This document shows positions 1 through 5,222 of a stretch of DNA of 8,008 nt, in pieces. Where the stretch lies: positions 1 through 8,008 of the forward strand of contig CALCUH010000031.1 in NCBI GenBank assembly GCA_937907165.1, written 5' to 3'. The notes below the pieces were generated by a model. The model ran no database searches. It was given only the letters and a program-made list of their open reading frames with translations, and was not told the DNA's origin. This DNA comes from an uncultured Bacteroidales bacterium (GTDB taxonomy: Bacteria > Bacteroidota > Bacteroidia > Bacteroidales > Paludibacteraceae). Within the stretch, counting starts at the first letter, position 1, and the number at the start of each line of letters is the position of its first letter. Position numbers and translations under genes: made by a program.

Positions 1-710
1 GGGAAGCCGCCGACAAATGTGCACCTATACTCGACGCATGCGCCCAACGTTTCAATGTCGAAATAGAGTGGGAAGAGAAGGATAAAGCCGACTTCAAGAT
101 GAAATGCAAACAGTTTGTGAAGGTCTATTCCAAAGTAGCTGCAATCATGGAATTCGAGATGGTGGACTGGGAGAAGATTTTCTGGTTCCTGCGCTATCTG
201 ATTCCGAGCCTTCATGTGGATAAAACTGGCGGTATCGACATGTCAGACCTCCTTGATTCAGTTGATTTGAACACCTATGGATTACGACGTACCTCCTTGA
301 ATGAAACCGTCATTTTGGACGCAGGAGAATCGACGATTGACCCGAATAAACCAGCCATGGCGGGTGCGGGCGGTAAGGATGAAGATACAGACCCTCTTGA
401 CGAGATCATTAAAGACTTCAACGAACGGTGGTTTAAGGGATGGGAAGCTACACCAGACGAGCAGAAAGCCAAGATGGTCGGCGTGGCGAAAGCTGTAGTG
501 GATGATGACGACTATCAAAACTTGGTGGTCGGTAATCCGGACCAGCAGGCAGTCGAAGAGGCGATGGTAACCATCATAGACCGCATCATGAGAAAGCAAC
601 GTAAGGGCGATATGTCCTTGTATAAAGAATACCAACATAACGAAGGCTTCAAACATAATTTCATCGGTATCATCGGAAGAATGTTGAGTGATTTGGATTA
701 TGTGAGGTGA
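1..710 (+). CDS. hsdR: Type I restriction enzyme R subunit (HsdR), C-terminal fragment
   Basis: The reading frame is open from base 3, so the gene enters from the left edge; the ATG at 99 is internal, not the true start. About 235 C-terminal residues are visible. HsdR is the motor and nuclease subunit of type I restriction-modification complexes, which translocate DNA by ATP hydrolysis and cleave it away from the recognition site. The nuclease and helicase domains lie outside the window. What is seen is the helical C-terminal region that docks on the methyltransferase core: a block with QFVKVYSKVAAIM and WEKIFWFLRYLIPSL, then STYGLRRTSLNE-type sequence (NTYGLRRTSLNE here), an acidic linker, DPLDEIIKDFNERWFKGW, and a closing segment with MRKQRKGDMSLYKEY. 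This order matches my memory of HsdR C-termini. The gene ends with TGA followed at once by TAA. The hsdM and hsdS partners would be outside the window. A highly diverged HsdR-like helicase is the alternative. Confidence 0.8.
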   Translation, partial: EAADKCAPILDACAQRFNVEIEWEEKDKADFKMKCKQFVKVYSKVAAIMEFEMVDWEKIFWFLRYLIPSLHVDKTGGIDMSDLLDSVDLNTYGLRRTSLNETVILDAGESTIDPNKPAMAGAGGKDEDTDPLDEIIKDFNERWFKGWEATPDEQKAKMVGVAKAVVDDDDYQNLVVGNPDQQAVEEAMVTIIDRIMRKQRKGDMSLYKEYQHNEGFKHNFIGIIGRMLSDLDYVR

Positions 711-760
711 TAAGACGATTGCGGTAGGTATAGATGATGAAGCAGAATCAATTGACTCTT

Positions 761-792
761 CAAAGGTAAGCCTACGTTCCCCCCGTAGCAAA
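761..792 (-). promoter_or_regulatory. Candidate Bacteroidetes-type promoter pointing antisense into hsdR
   Basis: On the minus strand TTTG (792-789) is followed after 20 bases by TACCTTTG (768-761), matching the Bacteroidetes -33/-7 pattern TTTG...TAnnTTTG. The spacer holds an inverted repeat, CTACG and CGTAG (772-776 and 784-788), which could be an operator. Transcription would begin near 755 and run leftwards across the 3' end of hsdR. No convincing gene lies in that direction. It may give an antisense RNA or be a chance match. Confidence 0.35.
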
Positions 793-793
793 C

Positions 794-846
794 AAAAAAT
801 AGCAGAACTCCTCGTTTCTACACGAGCCTTCTGCTATTATTTTTTA
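794..846 (+). terminator. Nested hairpin terminator downstream of hsdR
   Basis: A perfect 10-bp stem, AATAGCAGAA (798-807) with TTCTGCTATT (829-838), encloses a second short stem, CTCG (811-814) with CGAG (823-826). A T-rich run (ATTATTTTTT) follows on the plus strand, as in a Rho-independent terminator closing the hsdR transcript. The left arm is preceded by an A run, so the element could also stop transcription arriving on the minus strand. Confidence 0.8.
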
Positions 847-909
847 GTAAGGATTTCCCTTTGTGCGAACCCTCCATCCCTCATTTCATAGGGGTTGATA
901 TACACCCAC

Positions 910-942
910 AAAAAAAATCCCAACTCATCGAGTTAGGATTTT
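910..942 (-). terminator. Rho-independent terminator of the tRNA-Arg transcript
   Basis: Read on the minus strand, a 13-bp stem (arms 942-930 and 926-914) with one U-G wobble and a three-base loop (929-927) begins four bases after the tRNA 3' end. It runs into eight T residues (917-910). Position and strand make it the terminator of the tRNA gene, and of any transcript reading in from the methyltransferase gene upstream. Confidence 0.85.
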
Positions 943-945
943 AAG

Positions 946-1019
946 TGACCCCGACAGGATTCTAACCTGTAACCTTTTGATCCGTAGTCAAATGCTCTAT
1001 ACAGTTGAGCTACGGGGCC
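946..1019 (-). tRNA. tRNA-Arg(ACG)
   Basis: A 74-base cloverleaf folds on the minus strand. The acceptor arm GGCCCCG pairs with CGGGGTC (one G-U), with discriminator A at 946. The D stem is GCTC/GAGC. The anticodon arm TTTGA-CTACGGA-TCAAA gives anticodon ACG, for arginine CGU/CGC codons after A34 is edited to inosine. The T stem is ACAGG/CCTGT. No CCA is encoded (CTT follows), so it would be added by the nucleotidyltransferase. The D loop reads AACTGTATA, with U where the second G of the invariant GG (G19) is expected, and the T loop reads TTAGAAT, with A in place of C56. The two changes would keep a Watson-Crick 19-56 contact as U-A. The stems are intact, so a working gene is likely. It has its own promoter and terminator. 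Confidence 0.93.
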
Positions 1020-1058
1020 GTTTTTTTTATTTCAGCATCTTTGTTTCTCAAATGCGGT

Positions 1059-1089
1059 GCAAAGGTAACGCTTATTTTTGAATCCGCAA
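1059..1089 (-). promoter_or_regulatory. Promoter of tRNA-Arg
   Basis: On the minus strand TTG (1089-1087) is separated by 19 bases from TACCTTTG (1067-1060), an exact TAnnTTTG -7 box of the Bacteroidetes housekeeping sigma factor. It lies about 40 bases upstream of the tRNA 5' end and just past the stop codon of the methyltransferase gene. This leaves a short processed leader containing an A run next to the mature tRNA. Confidence 0.7.
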
Positions 1090-1093
1090 GCGT

Positions 1094-1633
1094 TTAGAGG
1101 AAAAAATTTCGCATTTTTTCGAAAAAAGTCCAGATGATGATGCCCGATGTGACCGAGACGTTGAGCGAGTGCTTCGTGCCGTACTGCGGGATCTCGATGC
1201 TATCGTCCGACATATCAACGACTTCCTGCTGCACACCCTTCACTTCATTGCCCAAAATCACCAAATATTTGCCTTCCGCCGAAAGTTCGAGGTCGGGTAG
1301 CTTGATGCTGTTCTCCACCTGCTCGATGGAGAAGATATGGTAGCCCTTCTCCTTGTATTCCTTCACCACATCCTGCGTCTGCTCGTAATATTGCCAGTCG
1401 ACGGAGAACTCCGCGCCCAAGGCCGTCTTGTGAATCTCCGGTTGAGGCGGGGTGGAGGTGATGCCGCAAAGGCAGATCTTCTCCACTAGGAAGGCGTCCG
1501 ACGTCCTGAATACGGAGCCGACGTTATGAAGACTTCTTACGTTATCCAACACGACGACCAGCGGAATCTTTTTCGTCTGCTTGAATTCCTCCGCCGTGAT
1601 TCTGTGAAGTTCCGTGATTTCTAGTTTTCTCAT
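1094..1633 (-). CDS. TrmH/SpoU-family RNA 2'-O-methyltransferase
   Basis: The 179-residue protein is a compact SPOUT-class methyltransferase that would transfer a methyl group from S-adenosylmethionine to a ribose 2'-OH in tRNA or rRNA. The three SpoU motifs are visible. Motif 1 is around residues 25-46 (VVVLDNVRSLHNVGSVFRTSD, with N37 and R43). Motif 2 is ILGNEVKGV at 126-134 (E130). Motif 3 is at 146-165 (IEIP.YG.KHSLNVSVTSGI, with S156 and N158), which forms the trefoil knot. It is shorter than classical TrmH and lacks the extra N-terminal substrate-binding domain of RlmB, so the exact target cannot be read off. The start at 1633 begins 7 bases after the GH9 stop codon with no Shine-Dalgarno, which is usual here and suggests co-transcription. 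A tRNA-Arg gene follows on the same strand. Family is confident; the modified nucleotide is unknown. Confidence 0.92.
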   Translation of the reverse strand: MRKLEITELHRITAEEFKQTKKIPLVVVLDNVRSLHNVGSVFRTSDAFLVEKICLCGITSTPPQPEIHKTALGAEFSVDWQYYEQTQDVVKEYKEKGYHIFSIEQVENSIKLPDLELSAEGKYLVILGNEVKGVQQEVVDMSDDSIEIPQYGTKHSLNVSVTSGIIIWTFFEKMRNFFL

Positions 1634-1640
1634 TGTATGA

Positions 1641-3365
1641 TTATTCGTAAGTGTTCAACATGATGGTGGTCAGCAAGACCAACGGCGCGTTCCAATTGAT
1701 CGCTATCTCGTTGGTGGAGTAGCTGCACATCTCGTCCAAGTAACACCTTGCCGGCGCGATGGCGGGGTAGTTGCTCTTCCCGCAATCGGAAGTCTGGTTG
1801 GGATTGGCGCCCCCGCAGATGTAGCCCGGAAGAGGCTCGTCGATCCCGTCGCTGATGGAACGCCTGTCGTGCAAGTGCTTGGGATAATGCGAGCCGAAAC
1901 CCGACACGAAGCAATAGTCGGTCGGATTCATGCCGAGGAGATAGTCGAATTGCGAAGACATGGCGTCCTTGTATTTCGGGTCTTGGAAGACGTGGTAGGC
2001 GAGACCTAAAATCGCCCCGTTGGTGGCTATTTCACCGTTGCATCCCCAGATGAATTTCTTGAGGGAGACCCTTCCTCCCGAATATTTATAGCCGTTGTAG
2101 ATGAGCTCCGCCAGAGAGAAGAACTTCCTTTGAATCTGTTTCGTGTCCACAAAGTTCGGTAGCTCGTCTAAGTGCCAAGCCAATGACATCAGCGCCAAGG
2201 AGTTGCAGGAGTTCCATTGAGGCGTCTCGAACTGACGGAAGAAGTCCATCTTGTCGTAATAGCTCTTTTCGCCCGTGGCGAGAAGCATTTCAGCCGCCGC
2301 CCAGAAGTATTCGTCGGAGAAGCTATAATCCCCGTAGGTGCCGGTCTTGATGTCAGACGGGTTGTTGTAGAAAACGTTCGGGTTCTTCTCCGCCCACTCC
2401 CACGCTTTGCGGGCAGCCTCTAAAGCGGCGTTCGCGTAAGGCTCGTCGAATCGGCGGAAGATGCGGGACGTCATGGCCATCTCCGCGGCGAAACAAAGCG
2501 CCGCCGAGGTCGATTTCGCCACCACGAGGCGCTCCTGCTTGTCGTCCGACGGCTTCACGTCCATTTCGCAGAATCTGTGGGTCGTCAGTTTATGGTAGAC
2601 ACCGCCATCCTCCGGGTCCTGCATTGTGAAGAGCCAGTCGACCTCCCATTTAATCTCGTCCAACAAGTCCGGCAGCGAATTTCCGCTCTCGGGAATGTTC
2701 AGATCGAGGTGGTTGAAATAATCCGGGAACATGTCGTATGCCAAGAAGAGATGATGGAGCGTGATGCCCGCGTTCACCACATATTTGTTGTAGTCCCCGG
2801 CATCGTACCAACCTTTTGACGAAGAGATGATCGTCTCGTTCGTCCGGCTTTTGCTATAGGCTGAGTTATGAATGAAGATTGAATCGTCCGGATGCCCCAT
2901 CTCCCTGGCGAAACTGATCCCCTTGAAAGTCGCGTAGCGCGGCTCGATGGCAGTTGAGGCACGCCATAGGTAAAACGCCTTGATGGTCCACACGGAAAAG
3001 TCGCGGAAGGTGGATTTCCCTCCGATTTCGAAAGGGTAGGAGCGTTCACCGTTAACCTCCACAAAATACCTCCCCGGCGTTTGAAAGGCAGAGAAATCGG
3101 CAAACTGGGTGTTTTCCCTCGATTGGTTCCATCGTTTCCCCTCCGGGATGTCACCTTTGAAGACGACCTCCTCAGTCTTCGCGTCTTTCACCTCAAAGCG
3201 ATAGGCGTTCATGCTTGCGATTTGCGCATATTTCGGTGCGTCGATCAGATACCCGACCTGATTGACCCGTATGAAATTTTGCGCAGCCCCGTCACCCACG
3301 AACAGATAAGCGAGTGCGCACGGCAAAATCGTTTTAAAAAAATTCTTCATTTCAAATAGATACAT
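1641..3365 (-). CDS. Secreted glycoside hydrolase family 9 enzyme (endoglucanase type)
   Basis: The 574-residue protein resembles bacterial GH9 enzymes of the CelD type, which hydrolyse beta-1,4-glucan with inversion. A signal peptide fits best if translation starts at Met6 (ATG at 3350): KNFFKTILPCALAYLFVG followed by GAAQ. The ATG at 3365 adds MYLFE, and neither start has a Shine-Dalgarno. Residues about 30-115 form the N-terminal Ig-like domain (RVNQVGYL...., FADFS, PGRYFVEV). The (alpha/alpha)6 catalytic domain follows. GWYDAGDYNKYV (186-196) carries the aspartates D188 and D191, expected to activate water. HYPKHLHDRRS (493-503) carries the substrate-binding His and Arg. STNEIAINWNAPLV (550-563) carries the acid E553. 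All expected catalytic residues are present. It ends directly after the catalytic domain, with no cellulose-binding module and no recognisable T9SS C-terminal sorting domain, so it is probably periplasmic or exported by another route. It lies 13 bases downstream of the barrel gene. Cellobiosidase or beta-glucosidase-like activity is possible. Confidence 0.93.
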   Translation of the reverse strand: MYLFEMKNFFKTILPCALAYLFVGDGAAQNFIRVNQVGYLIDAPKYAQIASMNAYRFEVKDAKTEEVVFKGDIPEGKRWNQSRENTQFADFSAFQTPGRYFVEVNGERSYPFEIGGKSTFRDFSVWTIKAFYLWRASTAIEPRYATFKGISFAREMGHPDDSIFIHNSAYSKSRTNETIISSSKGWYDAGDYNKYVVNAGITLHHLFLAYDMFPDYFNHLDLNIPESGNSLPDLLDEIKWEVDWLFTMQDPEDGGVYHKLTTHRFCEMDVKPSDDKQERLVVAKSTSAALCFAAEMAMTSRIFRRFDEPYANAALEAARKAWEWAEKNPNVFYNNPSDIKTGTYGDYSFSDEYFWAAAEMLLATGEKSYYDKMDFFRQFETPQWNSCNSLALMSLAWHLDELPNFVDTKQIQRKFFSLAELIYNGYKYSGGRVSLKKFIWGCNGEIATNGAILGLAYHVFQDPKYKDAMSSQFDYLLGMNPTDYCFVSGFGSHYPKHLHDRRSISDGIDEPLPGYICGGANPNQTSDCGKSNYPAIAPARCYLDEMCSYSTNEIAINWNAPLVLLTTIMLNTYE

Positions 3366-3378
3366 TTATACTTTATAA

Positions 3379-4785
3379 TCATTGCTCTTTTTTCGGGAAA
3401 AGGTAGGCGACGGAGATATAGAAAGCCCCGTTTTTACTTTTGTATTTATCACCCTTGAAATCCGCTTTTATCACATCCACCAAACCCAAATCATATCCGA
3501 TGCTCGTCTTCACGCGTTTGAAATATTGGATGCCCACCGCGAAGCGGAGACCGAAGTCGAATCTGCGGGTGTCATAAAGACGGTCGGTGCCTGACTTGTC
3601 GCCGAACATCGGATAGGCCTTTTTTTGGACGATGCTTTCGCCATGGTCAATGTCCTCGTTAAACAACTTATATCTTCCGCCCAACGCTATGCCGAAGTAA
3701 GGACCGAACAAAGGCGTGAACTCGAAACCTCTGAACTCAAAACGGTAAAAAGCGGTTGTGGGGATGACAAGGTAGTAGAGGTTCGTCTTCTCTTGGTGGT
3801 CGGTGTGGAGGTAGTCCGCATGTTGCTCGTAGAAACGTTGGTACCCCTTCCTTTGCGCTTCGACGCCCGTCTCAACGAAAAGGTTTTCGTTGAGCATGCT
3901 CAAATTGTGGTCGGCCGTGACACCTAGGCGCACGTTGCACACGTAATGTCTAAAGATATCCTCCCTATCGAAGTGCATGATGGCGGATCCGACCCCTCCG
4001 AAAACGCTCCAATGGCACTCAGCCAATGTTTGAGCGAATTTAGTCTCCTTGAATTTGGCGAACCCCTTCTCCAAGAAATTCTTCTCGTGCGTGTCGTAGT
4101 AGGAGCCTTTATCGTCTTTATTATCTTTGTTTTCTACATTATTGTCTTTATTATCGTTTCTATTATCGTCTACGTCATTGTTTGCGCTTTTATATTCTTC
4201 TTGATGTTCGCTTTTATACTCGCCCTTGTTTACATCTTTATATTCGTAATTATACTCGTTTTTATCCCCGCTTCGGTTTCCTTTCGCAGCTCTTGCCGAG
4301 ATGTTTGATTTCGACGGGTTCAGCGAAGAGGTATACAAAGGAGAGAAGGCGGAGGAGGAAGGAAGCGAGTCAGCCGCGCTGTTTCCCGTGGCGACATTAG
4401 CTGAATTCGAGCGGATAGAGGAGTCGACAACCGCCGGTTTGGGAGTCAACGTCGAAGTGTAATAGGCGATACTGTCCGCCGGAATCTTCCTGGCGGGAGA
4501 AGTAGCGGTATGCCGGGTAGTATCGTTAGCGGGACTTTTAGCGGAAGAGTCGGAAACTCTTTCGGCAGTCACCTCACTCTTCTTTTCATTGGAAGTAGAG
4601 TCGTTGGTTGTTGACAAGAGGAAGGAATCGTCAACAGCGGATGCGGTTTCCGTGGTGATTTCAGAGACACGGAGGCTATCAGTCGCTATTTGAGCGGAGT
4701 CGGTAACTACAGAATTTTCTTGGGAAAAAAGGTTTTGCAGGTTTAAGAAAACAATAAATAATGAGAGTATTGTTAGTTTTTGCAT
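3379..4785 (-). CDS. Outer-membrane beta-barrel protein with long disordered N-terminal region
   Basis: I do not recognise a named family for the whole 468-residue protein. Residues 1-21 are a signal peptide (QKLTILSLFIVFLNLQNLFS). Residues 22-165 are rich in Ser, Thr, Ala and Asp with almost no aromatics, so probably unfolded. Residues 170-228 are a highly charged Asn/Asp/Lys/Glu/Tyr stretch with EYK and DNK repeats. From about 256 to 463 come alternating amphipathic strands with Gly and aromatic residues (FGGVGSAIMHF, LFVETGVEAQRKGY, LFGPYFGIALGGRY, FDFGLRFAVGIQYF, FYISVAYLF) and turn segments, as in small PorT-like or OmpW-like barrels. No OmpA peptidoglycan domain is seen. The first gene of the probable three-gene unit, it ends 13 bases before the GH9 start. 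A GGAG at 4790-4787 is too close to the ATG to act as a normal ribosome site. The only -7-like box upstream (TAACTTCG, 4815-4808) has no matching -33 element. Confidence 0.75.
   Translation of the reverse strand: MQKLTILSLFIVFLNLQNLFSQENSVVTDSAQIATDSLRVSEITTETASAVDDSFLLSTTNDSTSNEKKSEVTAERVSDSSAKSPANDTTRHTATSPARKIPADSIAYYTSTLTPKPAVVDSSIRSNSANVATGNSAADSLPSSSAFSPLYTSSLNPSKSNISARAAKGNRSGDKNEYNYEYKDVNKGEYKSEHQEEYKSANNDVDDNRNDNKDNNVENKDNKDDKGSYYDTHEKNFLEKGFAKFKETKFAQTLAECHWSVFGGVGSAIMHFDREDIFRHYVCNVRLGVTADHNLSMLNENLFVETGVEAQRKGYQRFYEQHADYLHTDHQEKTNLYYLVIPTTAFYRFEFRGFEFTPLFGPYFGIALGGRYKLFNEDIDHGESIVQKKAYPMFGDKSGTDRLYDTRRFDFGLRFAVGIQYFKRVKTSIGYDLGLVDVIKADFKGDKYKSKNGAFYISVAYLFPKKEQ
4102..4278 (-). repeat. 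Low-complexity coding stretch of degenerate EYK and DNK repeats
   Basis: This segment encodes residues 170-228 of the barrel protein. EYK recurs at short intervals (EYKDVNKG, EYKSEHQE, EYKSANND), followed by runs of Asp, Asn and Lys (DNKDNN, ENKDNKDDK). At the DNA level the plus-strand string GTCTTTATTATC occurs at 4114-4125 and 4144-4155, 30 bases apart. The spacing is a multiple of three, so slippage would change length without breaking the frame. The peptide is strongly hydrophilic and probably extended. Confidence 0.6.
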
Positions 4786-4833
4786 GCTCCACGGAAATTT
4801 AAATACGCGAAGTTAATAAAAATTTGTTGGGGA

Positions 4834-4882
4834 ATCGTCTAATTCCTTTAATAAGGTAAAGAATCAGGAAATATTAGACGAT
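4834..4882. repeat. Inverted repeat upstream of the barrel gene
   Basis: ATCGTCTAAT (4834-4843) is perfectly repeated in inverted form as ATTAGACGAT (4873-4882). Inside lies a second short stem, CTTTA (4846-4850) with TAAAG (4857-4861), around a six-base loop. There is no T run on either side, so it is unlikely to be a simple terminator. It sits 49 bases upstream of the barrel gene start and could be an operator or a structured leader. Confidence 0.5.
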
Positions 4883-5025
4883 GGGGAGGGTGAGGTCATG
4901 GAATTAAGACGTAAGTGAAGAATTGACAAGTTATCGAAAAGAGCATAATGTTGTCAGAAGGCGAATGTGAGTTTGGAAAGTGAAGTTTACTTTTGGAGTG
5001 GGCGCATTCGGAGATGTGGTGGGTA

Positions 5026-5098
5026 TTTTCGCACAAAGTGCAAAAGAGTGCGCAAAACGCTTGTTGTTACTACACAAAAATACGGAAAGTGCGCAAAA
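5026..5098 (+). promoter_or_regulatory. Cluster of GTGC(GC)AAAA sites, possible operator
   Basis: GTGCAAAA (5038-5045) and two copies of AGTGCGCAAAA (5047-5057 and 5088-5098) lie in direct orientation. The first forms an inverted repeat with TTTTCGCAC (5026-5034) around three A residues. Copy spacings of 10 and 41 bases are close to whole helical turns. The cluster ends about 48 bases upstream of the ligase -33 box, a reasonable place for an activator or repressor. No regulator is identified. Confidence 0.35.
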
Positions 5099-5145
5099 AA
5101 AGTGACGTAATGCGTTGTAAAATAGTAAATTAAAATAGTGATATA

Positions 5146-5177
5146 TTTGGGCGAATCTTAATTCTTTCGTAAATTTG
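5146..5177 (+). promoter_or_regulatory. Promoter of the acyl-CoA ligase gene
   Basis: TTTG (5146-5149) and TAAATTTG (5170-5177) are separated by 20 bases and match both elements of the Bacteroidetes consensus exactly. The predicted start of transcription is near 5184, giving a leader of about 40 bases that contains the ribosome binding site. Confidence 0.75.
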
Positions 5178-5209
5178 CCATCACTAAGAATGAAAATATA
5201 ATATATTTT

Positions 5210-5215
5210 AAGGAG
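5210..5215 (+). promoter_or_regulatory. Strong Shine-Dalgarno of the acyl-CoA ligase gene
   Basis: AAGGAG lies seven bases before the ATG at 5223. It is the only well-placed canonical Shine-Dalgarno in the window, where the other genes have A/T-rich leaders, and it fixes the start codon. Confidence 0.75.
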
Positions 5216-5222
5216 TTGTGTA

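Larger units (their letters stand above)
4786..5222. other. Divergent intergenic region, 437 bases, no gene seen
   Basis: This region separates the minus-strand barrel/GH9 unit from the plus-strand ligase gene. I see no credible coding frame. It holds a long inverted repeat (4834-4882), a group of GTGC(GC)AAAA sites (5026-5098), the ligase promoter (5146-5177) and a Shine-Dalgarno (5210-5215). The stretch 4890-5020 is G-rich on the plus strand and I find no structure in it. Confidence 0.7.

Noticed and set aside
772..788. CTACG/CGTAG hairpin as an hsdR terminator
   Set aside because: The stem is short and no T run follows. The strong hairpin at 798-838 explains termination better, so I treat this as a possible operator in the antisense promoter.
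282..791. Long open frame on the minus strand opposite hsdR
   Set aside because: It lies antisense to a well-supported HsdR frame, its translation looks like no protein I know, and its first start codon lies upstream of the predicted antisense transcription start, so the transcript would not include it.
868..898. AACCC/GGGTT inverted repeat between hsdR and the tRNA terminator
   Set aside because: Only five to six bases pair around a long loop with no T run, which is within chance expectation.
1100..1120. GAAAAAAT/ATTTTTTC hairpin at the end of the methyltransferase gene
   Set aside because: The stem is almost all A-T, sits inside the last codons and lacks a separate T run, so it is unlikely to terminate transcription well.
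1641..1860. T9SS C-terminal sorting domain on the GH9 enzyme
   Set aside because: The protein ends within ten to fifteen residues of the GH9 acid motif, leaving no room for the usual domain of about 70-80 residues.
3946..4308. Plus-strand frame encoding a very hydrophobic, membrane-like protein
   Set aside because: It is the complement of the charged Asp/Asn/Lys/Glu/Tyr repeat region of the barrel gene; antisense of such codons gives Val, Ile and Phe runs automatically. No ribosome site or promoter supports it.
4787..4790. GGAG as Shine-Dalgarno of the barrel gene
   Set aside because: Only one base separates it from the ATG, too close for normal pairing with 16S rRNA.
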